Shown here: piece after piece, positions 15,509 through 24,148 of the stretch
How the letters are laid out: each line of letters begins with the position of its first letter
How positions within the stretch are numbered: the first letter of the stretch is position 1
DNA from: Humitalea rosea
GTDB lineage: Bacteria; Pseudomonadota; Alphaproteobacteria; Acetobacterales; Acetobacteraceae
Assembly: GCF_003253705.1 (NCBI RefSeq)
Contig: NZ_QKYU01000013.1
Location: forward strand, 62,001-126,000
DNA length: 64,000 nt
Direction of reading: 5' to 3'
Position numbers and translations under genes: made by a program
The notes under the pieces: model-generated
What the model was told of the DNA's origin: nothing
Seen by the model: the letters and a program-made list of their open reading frames with translations, nothing else
The model's database searches: none

Positions 15509-16252
15509 TGACGCGGGTCGCCGTCGAGGCGCTCCGTTTCCTGCCGGGGCGGGAGGTTTCCGACGACACCGCGATCCTGACGCTCAAGAACCTCGTCGTG
15601 GAACCGCTGTGCCGCGGCCCGAGGCGCGGCTCGCGATCAACCACGCCGTGGACAAGGCCGCGATCATCGTCAGCCCGCATCACTCGGGTGCCCGCGCCTG
15701 CGCCTTGTCGCCCATCCCCTATGACCCGTACCGCGCTCGGCAGCTGTTCGATCGCTGCGGCATCGCGGGCCCGGTCGTGATCCGCACCCCTCTCGCGATG
15801 CCGGTCTCGCGATGCCGGCGAAGGCGCCGCAGGTCACCGAAGCGATCGCCGCCTCCCTGGCCGCCATCGGCGTGGCGACGCAAGTGGAGCTTCAACCCGA
15901 CCGCCCCGCCTATGCCCGCGAGGTCGGGGCCAAGCGGATCGGCGACATGGCGATCTTCGATTCCACCCCCTACGGCAGCTTTCGCGTCCTGAACGACAAG
16001 GTCTCGGCCACGACCCAGGCGTTGTGGTGGCAGGGCCATGATGATCCGGCGCTGGAACTCCTGGTCCAAAGGGCCAATGCTGCGGTCGCGGAACCGGAGC
16101 GCGAAGACGCCTACGGCCGTTGCCTCGCCTGGCTTCGGCACACTCCGCCCTGGCTTTACCTGTTTCATCCAATCGATGTCTGCGCCGCGGGCCGGGCCAT
16201 TGCCCCCCCAGCCCTGGATTGCAGAGGAGTGTTGCAATTCGTGGGACGATAG
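15509..16252 (+). pseudogene. decayed peptide/nickel-type ABC binding protein (SBP_bac_5) gene
   Basis: Three pieces of a family-5 solute-binding protein (normally about 500-540 residues) lie in order. The first, from about 15509, reads VTRVAVEALRFLPGREVSDD as at a mature N-terminus. The second, from about 15612 in another frame, has ARLAINHAVDKAAI and IPYDPYRARQLFDRCG. The third (15812-16252, third frame) has KAPQVTEAIAASLAAIG through to a natural C-terminus ending GVLQFVGR. The signal peptide and about half the protein are missing. The second-to-third frame change is caused exactly by a 14-bp tandem duplication at 15791-15818; removing one copy restores one frame. The remnant starts nine bases after the dehydrogenase stop. 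Confidence 0.85.
15791..15818. repeat. 14-bp perfect tandem duplication inside the pseudogene
   Basis: TCTCGCGATGCCGG occurs twice in direct succession (15791-15804 and 15805-15818). The unit length is not a multiple of three. Deleting one copy gives the continuous reading VIRTPLAMPAKAPQVTEA, which is what an intact family-5 binding protein would have at this point. Confidence 0.95.
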
Positions 16253-16377
16253 CCGGCAGCGGGCGAAAGGGATGATGCTCACGTCATCGCGACCGGGCGG
16301 TGCCACGCCGCCCCTTGCGCCGGAAGCCGCATTCTGCGCCCGTCCGGCCAGCACGAACATACCCTGTTGCTTAGATG

Positions 16378-16385
16378 AAAGGAGG
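16378..16385 (+). promoter_or_regulatory. ribosome binding site deciding the kinase start
   Basis: AAAGGAGG is the full anti-16S match. It is two bases from a GTG at 16388 and five from the GTG at 16391, so the second GTG is the better start. Confidence 0.7.
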
Positions 16386-16390
16386 CCGTG

Positions 16391-19300
16391 GTGAGTGGGA
16401 TCATCAGCCCGAAGGGCGCCATCGACGCCCGGCGGGCGCCCGGTCGCGCCCCGGCCGGCACCTGGCCGCTCGCGCGGGTGATCGCCTTGCTCACCGCCCT
16501 GGCCACCATCCCGCCCACCGTCGTCGCCACCATATCGGCCTGGAACGCTGCCGAGCGTGAGGTCAGCTCCAATCTCGATGTCGCCAGCGAAGCGGCGCGG
16601 CGGGGCGCGCGGAACATCCAGCGTGCCTTGGGGGAGCAGAGGGCCGCCATGCTCGCCCTGGCGGCAACGGAAGGCCCGCATACGGAGAACCTTGCCTGGC
16701 TGGTCGCCGCCTGGCCGCAGGCGACGGGTCTTTGTGTCCTGCTCGCCGATGCCGCGGGCGGGGTGGTCGCTGCCAATGACAGCGTGAATGGCGCGGTGCC
16801 GTTGCCGCCACCAGCCCGCGCCGCGCTGATCGCCGCCGCCATATCCGGCACCAGCCAGGTCAGCAGCGCCTTTACAGTGGCCGGGTCGACCGAGGTGGAG
16901 ACGCTCGTCGCGGTGTCGGCGGGGCCCGGCACCCGCATGGCGCTGGCGATCCGCGCCAGGGTCGGCGCCTTCTGGTTGCCGCTGCTGGACACGCTGCAAT
17001 TGCCGGCGGGCTGGACGGCCTCCCTGGTGGACCGGGGCGGTGTGATCCTCGGCCATATACCGATCGGTGCCGGCCAGGCTGCCGCACGTCTGCGGCGGCC
17101 GATGGGCGATTGGCTGCGCTCCTCCGCGCGCGGCACCCAAGGGGTGATCCGCAACACGGCCGAGCTGGAGCAGGTCTATACCGCCTGGCATGACCTCGAC
17201 GACGCGCCCTGGACCGTGATCGTCACGATCCCCGCGCATCTGGTGGAGGATGCGCGGTACACCGCGCTGATGCCGGTGCTGCTGGGGGGGGGGCTTGCCT
17301 TCATCATGACCGGCCTGCTGGGCTGGGGCGCCGGGCTGCGGCTTGGCTCGGCGGTACGCCGCATTGAGGGCGCGGCGGCAGGACTTGGGTCGGGGCCCGG
17401 CTCCGGCGTGCCGACCAGCTCGACCCGGATCACGGAAGTCGCCGCGGCCGAGGCGGCCATCGCCGCTGCGGCCGGCCGCCTGCAGTCGCAGGAGGCGGAA
17501 GCGCGGACCCTGGCCAGCCGGCTGGTGGTGCTCCAGGAATCCACCGCCGATGCGATCCTGGGGCTGGATCGCGCCTTCCATGTGACCTGGATGAATGGCC
17601 GGGCGCGACGGATGCTTGGCGAATTGGCCGAGGACATGCTGGGCAAGGGGCTGTTCGACATGCTGCCCGCCTGCACCGGTGGGCCGTTCGAGGCCGCCTA
17701 CGTCCGCGCCATGAACGACCGGGCGCCGCAGCGCGTCACCGCTTGGCATGCCTCGCTCAACCGCTGGATCTCGGCCGACGCCTATCCCGGCGAGGATGGC
17801 GGCCTCACACTCTTTCTACGCGACGCGGGCAGCCATCGCACCGCCGAGGACGCGCTGCGGGAAAGCGAGGCGCGGCTGCGCGCCGTGCTGGACCATGTGC
17901 CGGTCGGCGTGCTGCTGGCCGAGGCGCCCTCGGGCCGCGTCGTCTTCGGCAACCGGCGGCTGGAGGAGGTGATGGGCCATCCGGTCCGCCAGCTCAGCGA
18001 TCTCGGCGCCGATGCCGGCTGGGATGCGTTCAATGCCGATGGGCGGCGGTTGCAGCCCTCCGAGACGCCGCTCGGCCAGGCGCTGGCCCATGGCGCCGCG
18101 GCATCGCGTGAACTGCTGTACCGGCGCGGGGACGGCACCACCACCTGGCTGCGTGCCTCGGCCGCGCCCATTCGCGATGCGGATGGGCAGATGACCGGGG
18201 CGGTGATGGCGGTGACCGACGTCGCCGTGGAACGCCGCGCCGGCGAGGCGCTGCGGGAAAGCGAGCTGCGGTTCCGCACCCTGGCCGAGGCCGTGCCGCA
18301 GATCGTCTGGTCGGCCCGGCCCGATGGCGGGGTCGATTACGTGAACCCCCGCTTCACGGAATTCACCGGCCGTCCGGCGCATGAGGCGAGCCTGCCCGGA
18401 AGCCCGGTGCTGCATCCGGATGACGCCCCCGCGGTCCGCACCGCCTGGGTCAGCGCGCTGGCGGCGGGCCGTGCCTTCGCCGCCGAGTACCGGATGCGCG
18501 GCGCCGATGGCTCCTGGCGCTGGTTCGCCGCCCGCGCCTTGCCCGCGCGCGGGCCGGAGGGCGCCGTGCGGCGCTGGATCGGGGCGGCAACCGACGTCAC
18601 CGACCTGATCGCCGCGCGGGAGGCCTTGCAGATCCAGGTGCTGGCCGAGGCCAATGCGCGCGCCGAGGCCGTCGCCAGCGCCAATGCCCTGGCGATCAGC
18701 GAGGAACGCTTCCGCCGCTTCGGCAGCGCCAGCCCGGATGTGCTCTGGATCACCGATGCCGCCGGGACCCGCGTCGATTACGTCAGCCCCGCCTTCGAGC
18801 GGATCTGGGGCGCGGGCTGTGCCGCGCTGATGGGCGATGCCTCGCTCTGGACCCGGCTCGTGCATCCCGATGACCGGGACCGGGTGGCGGCAACCCGCGC
18901 CGGCCCCTCCCGCGCCGACAGCATCGAGTTGGAATACCGCGTCGTCCGCCCCGATGGGCAGGAGCGCTGGATCCGTGACCGCGCCTTCCCGATCGCCGAT
19001 GCGGTGGGCGGCTTTTACGCCCGCGGCGGCATTGCGCGCGACGTGACCGAGGCCAAGGCGGCCGAGGCGCGGCAGCGCCTGCTGATCGGCGAGCTGAACC
19101 ACCGGGTGAAGAACACCCTGGCGACCGTGCATTCGCTTTCCCTGCAGACCGCGCGCGGGCCCCTGGCGGCGGCCGGGCTGCGGACCTTGCCGCAGGAGGC
19201 GGATGCCGCGGCCGGCGGCGCGATCGTGCGCTTCGTGCTGGATTTGCAGGCCCGCATCATGGCCCTGTCCCGGGCGCATGATCTGTTGACCGCGACCACC

Positions 19301-19759
19301 TGGCAGGGCGCGACCCTGCGCGAGACGGTGCGCTCCGCGTTGACGCCCTGGCTACCCCGCGTGCCGGATGAGGTGGCGCGGGTCGAATTCGGCGGCGAAT
19401 CGGCCTGGCTGGCCCCGAAGCAGGCGCTGGGCCTGGCCCTCGCCTTGCATGAATTGGCGACCAATGCGGCCAAGCATGGTGGGCTATCGGTGCCGGAAGG
19501 ACGCGTCGAAGTGCGCTGGCACCGCATTGCCGAAGGGCGGTTGCAGCTCGACTGGATCGAGCGCGGCGGCCCGCCTGTGGCGCAGCCGACCCGCCAGGGC
19601 TTCGGCACCCGGTTGCTCCAACGTGGGCTGGCAGGGGAGCTGGGTGTGGGGGCGAGCGTCGCGCTCGACTATGCGCCGGCCGGTTTTGCCGCCACCATCA
19701 TCTTCGCGCCGACCGCGCATGGTCCAGGGGCCGGCATTCCGATCGAGGTGGAAACGTGA
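16391..19759 (+). CDS. multi-PAS HWE-family sensor histidine kinase
   Basis: 1122 residues from the GTG at 16391. Membrane helix near 28-52, an extracytoplasmic sensor region of about 240 residues (Cache-like in position, low sequence detail), second membrane helix about 294-316, then four PAS/PAC regions (about 378-480, 490-615, 620-745, 770-895). The HWE H-box is GELNHRVKNTLATVHSL with phospho-accepting His904, followed by the N-box HELATNAAKHG and the GFGTRLLQRGL ATP lid. HWE kinases commonly pass phosphate to single-domain receivers, and one is encoded two bases downstream. The signal is unknown; several PAS domains suggest cytoplasmic redox, light or ligand input in addition to the periplasmic one. 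Confidence 0.93.
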   Translation: MSGIISPKGAIDARRAPGRAPAGTWPLARVIALLTALATIPPTVVATISAWNAAEREVSSNLDVASEAARRGARNIQRALGEQRAAMLALAATEGPHTENLAWLVAAWPQATGLCVLLADAAGGVVAANDSVNGAVPLPPPARAALIAAAISGTSQVSSAFTVAGSTEVETLVAVSAGPGTRMALAIRARVGAFWLPLLDTLQLPAGWTASLVDRGGVILGHIPIGAGQAAARLRRPMGDWLRSSARGTQGVIRNTAELEQVYTAWHDLDDAPWTVIVTIPAHLVEDARYTALMPVLLGGGLAFIMTGLLGWGAGLRLGSAVRRIEGAAAGLGSGPGSGVPTSSTRITEVAAAEAAIAAAAGRLQSQEAEARTLASRLVVLQESTADAILGLDRAFHVTWMNGRARRMLGELAEDMLGKGLFDMLPACTGGPFEAAYVRAMNDRAPQRVTAWHASLNRWISADAYPGEDGGLTLFLRDAGSHRTAEDALRESEARLRAVLDHVPVGVLLAEAPSGRVVFGNRRLEEVMGHPVRQLSDLGADAGWDAFNADGRRLQPSETPLGQALAHGAAASRELLYRRGDGTTTWLRASAAPIRDADGQMTGAVMAVTDVAVERRAGEALRESELRFRTLAEAVPQIVWSARPDGGVDYVNPRFTEFTGRPAHEASLPGSPVLHPDDAPAVRTAWVSALAAGRAFAAEYRMRGADGSWRWFAARALPARGPEGAVRRWIGAATDVTDLIAAREALQIQVLAEANARAEAVASANALAISEERFRRFGSASPDVLWITDAAGTRVDYVSPAFERIWGAGCAALMGDASLWTRLVHPDDRDRVAATRAGPSRADSIELEYRVVRPDGQERWIRDRAFPIADAVGGFYARGGIARDVTEAKAAEARQRLLIGELNHRVKNTLATVHSLSLQTARGPLAAAGLRTLPQEADAAAGGAIVRFVLDLQARIMALSRAHDLLTATTWQGATLRETVRSALTPWLPRVPDEVARVEFGGESAWLAPKQALGLALALHELATNAAKHGGLSVPEGRVEVRWHRIAEGRLQLDWIERGGPPVAQPTRQGFGTRLLQRGLAGELGVGASVALDYAPAGFAATIIFAPTAHGPGAGIPIEVET

Positions 19760-19760
19760 C

Positions 19761-20156
19761 ATGCCTACCAACGGCCGTGTGATGGAGGGGACATTGTTGG
19801 CAGGCCGGCGTGTCCTCGTGGTCGAGGATGAAGCCCTGGTGGCGATGCTGGTCGAGGACGCGCTGCTCGATGCGGGGGCGGAAGTCCTGGGGCCGGTGCG
19901 CAGCGTGCCCGAGGCGCTGGCACTGATGGCCAAGCAGGTGCCCGACGCCGCGGTGCTCGATGTGAATCTCGATGGGGTGCCGAGCACGCCCATCGCCGAT
20001 GCGCTGGCTGCCGCGGGCGTGCCGTTCATCGTCGCGACCGGCTATGGCATCGACGGCCTGCCGCCGGGCCATGCCGGGGTGCTGGTGCTGGCCAAGCCCT
20101 ATGACCCGGTCGCCCTGACCCAGGCGCTGGCCGGATTCTGGCCAGCGCCCAAGTAG
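19761..20156 (+). CDS. single-domain response regulator (CheY-like receiver)
   Basis: 131 residues from the ATG at 19761, right after the kinase stop. The receiver is complete: acidic Glu22/Asp23 in VVEDEALV, phosphoacceptor Asp67 in AVLDVNLDG, Thr93 in VATGYG and Lys112 in LAKPYDP. There is no output domain, so it must act by protein contact or as a phosphate sink, as is usual for receivers paired with HWE kinases. Convergent with cydB, six bases between the stop codons. Confidence 0.92.
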   Translation: MPTNGRVMEGTLLAGRRVLVVEDEALVAMLVEDALLDAGAEVLGPVRSVPEALALMAKQVPDAAVLDVNLDGVPSTPIADALAAAGVPFIVATGYGIDGLPPGHAGVLVLAKPYDPVALTQALAGFWPAPK

Positions 20157-20162
20157 CGGGTA

Positions 20163-21179
20163 TCAGTAGTAGCGCAGGTCCGTGGCTTTGCCGCCGAAGA
20201 TGCGCCAGACGAAGATGGTGTAGCCCAGGATGAAGGGCAGCACCGCCAAGGCCCCGAACAGGATGATGAGCAAGGATTCGGGCGGGCTCGCGGCCTGGAA
20301 GATGGTCAGTCGGTCGGGCACGACATAGGGCCAGAACGAATAGGCCAGGCCCTGGAAGCACAGCACGAAGATGCCGACCACGGCCGCGAAGGGCACCCAG
20401 TCCAGCCGGTGGTCCACCCGCGGCATGTGGCGCAAGGTCAGCATCGCCACCAGGAACAGCCCGGCCGTGGCGATCGGGATCGGCGCCAGCCCCAGGATTT
20501 CGGGCAGTGCGAACCAGCGCTCCAGGATACGCGGGCTGGCCAGCGGGGTTGCCGCCGAGACCACCACCACCCCGGCCGCCGTCAGCCACAGGCAGGTCCG
20601 CGCCCAGGCGATGGCTTGCTTCTGCAGCGCGCCTTCCGTCCGCCAGACCAGCCAGACGGCGCCCACCAGCGCATAGCCCGCGACCACGAAGATGCCGGTG
20701 AGCATCGCGAAGCCAAGCGAGACCCAGCCCGGATCGGGCAGGCCCTGGATGTAGAGCCCCAGCATCCAGCCCTGCGAGAAGGCGGCGAGCACGCTGCCGG
20801 CCTGGAAGGCGATGTCCCACCGCGGCTTCTGCGTGGGCGGCGCCTTGACGCGGAACTCGAAGGCGACGCCGCGCACGATCAGCCCCGCCAGCATCAACAC
20901 CACAGGGATGTAGAGCGCGGTCAGGATCACCCCATGCGCGAGGGGGAAGGCGGTCAGCAGCAGCCCGACGCCCAGCACCAGCCAGGTCTCGTTCGCATCC
21001 CAGAAGGGACCGATGGAGGCGATCATGCGGTCGCGTGAAGGCTCGTCCGGCATCCGCCGCAGCAGAATGCCGACGCCGAGGTCAAAGCCGTCCAGCACCG
21101 CGTAGAGCAGCATGGAGAGCGCCATCAGCCCGGCGAAGACGATCGGCAGCCAAGCACCGGGGGGAAGGGTGTCCATCAT
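20163..21179 (-). CDS. cydB: cytochrome bd-type quinol oxidase subunit II (cyanide-insensitive type)
   Basis: 338 residues with about eight to nine membrane helices. LYAVLDGFDLGVG near the N-terminus and FWDANETWLVLGVGLLLTAFP are the conserved CydB/CioB signatures. The ATG at 21179 follows GGAG five bases upstream; a second ATG is next to it. It forms the membrane heterodimer with CydA, encoded two bases upstream, which oxidises ubiquinol and reduces O2 to water without pumping protons. Acetobacteraceae use such oxidases with periplasmic dehydrogenases, and one such dehydrogenase set is encoded next door. Confidence 0.95.
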   Translation of the reverse strand: MMDTLPPGAWLPIVFAGLMALSMLLYAVLDGFDLGVGILLRRMPDEPSRDRMIASIGPFWDANETWLVLGVGLLLTAFPLAHGVILTALYIPVVLMLAGLIVRGVAFEFRVKAPPTQKPRWDIAFQAGSVLAAFSQGWMLGLYIQGLPDPGWVSLGFAMLTGIFVVAGYALVGAVWLVWRTEGALQKQAIAWARTCLWLTAAGVVVVSAATPLASPRILERWFALPEILGLAPIPIATAGLFLVAMLTLRHMPRVDHRLDWVPFAAVVGIFVLCFQGLAYSFWPYVVPDRLTIFQAASPPESLLIILFGALAVLPFILGYTIFVWRIFGGKATDLRYY

Positions 21180-21181
21180 CG

Positions 21182-22534
21182 TCACTCCGCCGGAAGGGCT
21201 TTGGGGTTGGTGCCGCCGGGATCTTCCGTGGTTGGCAGGTCGGGGCGCCGGGCCAGATGCAGCAGCGTGCCGATATAGGCCGAGAGCAGCACGAGATAGA
21301 GCACCACATAGAGGCCGAGCGAGCCGATGATCGTCGTTGCCGGCACCGGGCCCACGGCATCGCTGGTGCGGAGCAGCCCCGTGACCAGCCAGGGCTGGCG
21401 GCCGATCTCGGTCACGTACCAGCCGGCCAGGGTCGCGACCCAGCCGGAGAAGGTCATCCCCACCAGCACCCAGCCGATGAGCCGGTTCGGGCCACGGCGC
21501 CACAGCAGCCAGGTGGAAATCCAGGACACCGCCAGCATCAGGAAACCGAGCCCGACCATGACGCGGAAGGCGAAAAACACCGGCGCCACGGGCGGGTGGT
21601 TGCCGATGAACTCATCGAGACCGAGCACCCGACCATCCCATTCATGCGTCAGGATCAGCGAGGAGAGGTTGGGGAGCGGGATCTCGTAGCGGTTGGAGCG
21701 TGTCGCCTCATCGGGGATGGCGAAGAGGCGCAGGGCGGCGCCGTCCTCGGTCTGCCAGATGCCCTCCATCGCCGCGACCTTCTGCGGCTGGTGTTCCAGC
21801 GTGTTCAGCCCATGCGCGTCGCCCACGAAGATCTGCACCGGGATCAGCACCGCGGCGAGGGTGGCACCGACCCGCATCACCCGCAGCACGCTGGCGCTCG
21901 TGTCACCACGCAGCCAGCGCCAGGCCGATACCCCCGCCAACAGGAAGGCGACAGTCAGCGACGAGGCGATCAGCATATGCGTCAGGCGATAGGGCATCGA
22001 GGGGTTGAAGATGATCGCGACCCAGTCGGTCGCATGCACGATGCCGTCGCGGATCTCGTAGCCCTGGGGCGTCTGCATCCAGGAATCCAGCGCGATGATC
22101 CAGAAGGCCGACAGCGTGGTGCCGCCGGCGACCAGCGCCGTCGCGAGGGTATGAATACGATTGGGGACCCGGCCGATGCCGAAGAGCATGATCGCGAGGA
22201 AGGAGGCCTCCAGGAAGAAGGCGGTCAGAACCTCATAGGCCAGCAGCGGCCCGGCGACGGGGCCGACCTTCTCCATGTAGCCGGGCCAGTTGGTCCCGAA
22301 CTGGAAGGACATGGTGACGCCCGAGACCACGCCCATGGCGAAGGACAGGGCGAAGATCTTCACCCAGAACTTGTAGGCGTCCATCCAGGTGTCGTCGCGG
22401 GTGCGGTTGAAGCGCAGCTTGAAGAACAGCAGCACCCAGCCCAGCGCGATGGTGATCGTCGGGAACAGGATGTGGAAGGACATGTTCGTCGCGAATTGGA
22501 TGCGTGCCAGAACGGTGGGGTCCATGGCGGTCAC
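21182..22534 (-). CDS. cydA: cytochrome bd-type quinol oxidase subunit I (cyanide-insensitive type)
   Basis: 450 residues, about nine membrane helices. His21 (NMSFHILFPT) is the heme ligand equivalent to His19 of the E. coli protein. FGTNWPGYMEKVGPVAGPLLAYE and GWYVTEIGRQPW are conserved quinol/heme regions. The periplasmic Q-loop is short, as in the CioA branch, whose members are often cyanide-insensitive. The start codon overlaps the stop of the GbsR-like regulator gene (ATGA), so the regulator and oxidase are one operon. Confidence 0.96.
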   Translation of the reverse strand: MTAMDPTVLARIQFATNMSFHILFPTITIALGWVLLFFKLRFNRTRDDTWMDAYKFWVKIFALSFAMGVVSGVTMSFQFGTNWPGYMEKVGPVAGPLLAYEVLTAFFLEASFLAIMLFGIGRVPNRIHTLATALVAGGTTLSAFWIIALDSWMQTPQGYEIRDGIVHATDWVAIIFNPSMPYRLTHMLIASSLTVAFLLAGVSAWRWLRGDTSASVLRVMRVGATLAAVLIPVQIFVGDAHGLNTLEHQPQKVAAMEGIWQTEDGAALRLFAIPDEATRSNRYEIPLPNLSSLILTHEWDGRVLGLDEFIGNHPPVAPVFFAFRVMVGLGFLMLAVSWISTWLLWRRGPNRLIGWVLVGMTFSGWVATLAGWYVTEIGRQPWLVTGLLRTSDAVGPVPATTIIGSLGLYVVLYLVLLSAYIGTLLHLARRPDLPTTEDPGGTNPKALPAE

Positions 22535-23160
22535 TCCTTCGAAGTGGCATGGGGCAGGGAGGCACGGGGCAGGGCGGTGCGGGGCAGGGCGGTGCGGGGC
22601 TGTCGCGGCTTGCCGCCGAGCACGACCGTCAAGCGATCCTTGGCATCGAGCAGCTTGACGACTCCGGAACCAAGTTTCAGCAATTGGATGAGGCGCTCAT
22701 CCGGCAGGCGCTGCACCTCATCGGCCCAGGTGGTCAGCAATTCTATGGTGTTGGTGAGGGCGCGCAGCCGCTCCTGCGCGTGGATCTCCTCCTCCGACGC
22801 CGGCTGCTGCATCAGCAGATCGCGCAGCACGGAGAGCGTCGGATCGACCTCGCGCTTGCGGCGTTCCTCGGCCAGGGTGCGGACGATCGCCCAAGGGTCC
22901 TCCAGCGCGGTGAAATAGTCGCGCCGGTCATCGGGCAAATGCCGCAGCTTCACGAGCCGCCAAGTGTCCAACTCCCGCAGCCCCATCGAGACATTCGAGC
23001 GTGAGACGCCAAGGCGCTGGGTGATCTCCTCGGCGTTCAGCGGCCGGTCGGCGGCGTAGAGCAGCGCATAGATCTGCCCGACCGTGCGGTTGATGCCCCA
23101 GCGCGATCCCATCTCGCCGAAATGCAGGACGAAGGCCTGGATGAGGGGAGGAAGTTCCAT
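22531..23160 (-). CDS. GbsR/MarR-type transcriptional regulator of the bd oxidase operon
   Basis: 209 residues. The winged-helix begins around GINRTVGQIYALLYAADRPL and the recognition helix is GVSRSNVSMGLREL; GbsR-type proteins share this extended MarR layout. The gene is first in the operon and overlaps cydA by four bases, so its product is the obvious local regulator. A perfect 9-bp inverted repeat lies 11-32 bases before the ATG and suggests autoregulation. The C-terminal tail contains a run of five-residue repeats (ALPRT, ALPRA, SLPHA) encoded by 15-bp tandem repeats, absent from the fold and probably unstructured. Confidence 0.88.
   Translation of the reverse strand: MELPPLIQAFVLHFGEMGSRWGINRTVGQIYALLYAADRPLNAEEITQRLGVSRSNVSMGLRELDTWRLVKLRHLPDDRRDYFTALEDPWAIVRTLAEERRKREVDPTLSVLRDLLMQQPASEEEIHAQERLRALTNTIELLTTWADEVQRLPDERLIQLLKLGSGVVKLLDAKDRLTVVLGGKPRQPRTALPRTALPRASLPHATSKE
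22551..22595. repeat. three 15-bp tandem repeats in the regulator's 3' end
   Basis: On the plus strand GGGGCAGGG(A/C)GG(C/T)(A/G)C is repeated at 22551, 22566 and 22581; the last two units are identical and a partial fourth begins. Being in frame, copy changes would lengthen or shorten the tail by five residues just ahead of the cydA start. Confidence 0.85.
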
Positions 23161-23170
23161 GCCTGACAGT

Positions 23171-23192
23171 TATTTCAGAAATGTCTGAAATA
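23171..23192. promoter_or_regulatory. perfect inverted repeat, probable operator of the GbsR/MarR regulator
   Basis: TATTTCAGA, four bases, TCTGAAATA: a perfect 9-bp inverted repeat in AT-rich sequence, between 11 and 32 bases upstream of the regulator's ATG (23160, minus strand). Its place and symmetry are those of a MarR-family dimer site that would control the regulator-cydAB operon. Confidence 0.6.
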
Positions 23193-23385
23193 CAAGCGGA
23201 TCGCATCGATGGTCCCCAGCAAGGTTGATCCGACATGGCAATCATGATGCCTTCGCATATCGTAACGGCCGGCGGCGCGCCCTTAATTCCGCCAGCCCCG
23301 CGGGGCGCGGGAGGCAAGCGCCGGACACTGGCGCGCAACACAATGACGACGCAGCCGCGGTGCAAGCGTCGCTGAAAGGCGGTCC

Positions 23386-24135
23386 ATGCCCAAAGATCCA
23401 GCACTCGCCAGGCGCAACTTCCTCAAAGGGGCGGCCGTCGGCGGCACGGCGGCGGCGACCCTCGGCGGGGCCGCGCTCACCACCCCGGCAGTCGCCCAGC
23501 CCGCGCCCGCACCGGCCGCCCCGGCGGCTGCGGCACCAGCGGCCGCCGCGATGCCGGCCCCGGGCTACATGTTCCTCAAGCCCGAGGAGGTCGCCTTCGT
23601 CGAGGCCATGGTGGACACCATGATCCCGGCCGATGCGTTCACGCCCAAGGGCACGGACATGGGCCTCGCCACCTTCATCGACCGCGCGCTGGCCGATGGC
23701 TGGGGCAAGGGCGACCGGCTCTATCTGCAAGGCCCGTGGAAGCAGGGCACGCCCAACCAGGGCTACCAGCTCTCCCTGACCCCGGCGGCGCTGTGGCGCG
23801 CGGGGATCGAGGCGACCAACGCCCATTGCGTGAAGGCCCATGGCCAGCCCCTCGACCAACTGACCGAGGCGCAGCGCAACCAGGTGCTGCTCGACCTCGA
23901 CGGCGGCCGCATCACCTTCGAGGACGGGCTGCCGGCCCGGACGTTCTGGAGCATGGCCTATGGCAATGTGATGGAGGGGATGTTCGCCGACCCGATCTAT
24001 GGCGGCAATCGCGACAAGGCGGGCTGGCGCCTCGTCGGCTTCCCCGGCGTGATCCAGAACAACCGCAACAACGTCGTCACCTGGCGCAACCGCAAATACG
24101 ACGTCGAGCCCGTCTCGATCTCGGACATGAGCTGA
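23386..24135 (+). CDS. gluconate 2-dehydrogenase subunit 3 family protein (Tat-exported small subunit)
   Basis: 249 residues. A twin-arginine signal ARRNFLKGAAVGG is followed by an alanine/proline-rich linker to about residue 55. The core contains EEVAFVEAMVDTMIPADAFTP, TFIDRALADGW and the tail NRKYDVEPVSISDMS, as in small subunits of membrane-bound gluconate, sorbitol and fructose dehydrogenases. It chaperones and exports its flavoprotein partner through the Tat system. AAAGGCGG precedes the ATG. First gene of a three-gene operon with GMC flavoprotein and cytochrome c. Confidence 0.92.
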   Translation: MPKDPALARRNFLKGAAVGGTAAATLGGAALTTPAVAQPAPAPAAPAAAAPAAAAMPAPGYMFLKPEEVAFVEAMVDTMIPADAFTPKGTDMGLATFIDRALADGWGKGDRLYLQGPWKQGTPNQGYQLSLTPAALWRAGIEATNAHCVKAHGQPLDQLTEAQRNQVLLDLDGGRITFEDGLPARTFWSMAYGNVMEGMFADPIYGGNRDKAGWRLVGFPGVIQNNRNNVVTWRNRKYDVEPVSISDMS

Positions 24136-24148
24136 AGGGGTCAGGCAG

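Noticed and set aside
16295-16313. GGGCGG/CCGCCC hairpin after the pseudogene
   Set aside because: Only six pairs and followed by CTTGCGC rather than a T run, so not a convincing terminator.
22504-22658. Possible coding frames in the GGGGCAGGG repeat region on the plus strand
   Set aside because: Repeats translate to low-complexity Gly/Ala/Arg runs; the regulator on the minus strand explains the sequence.
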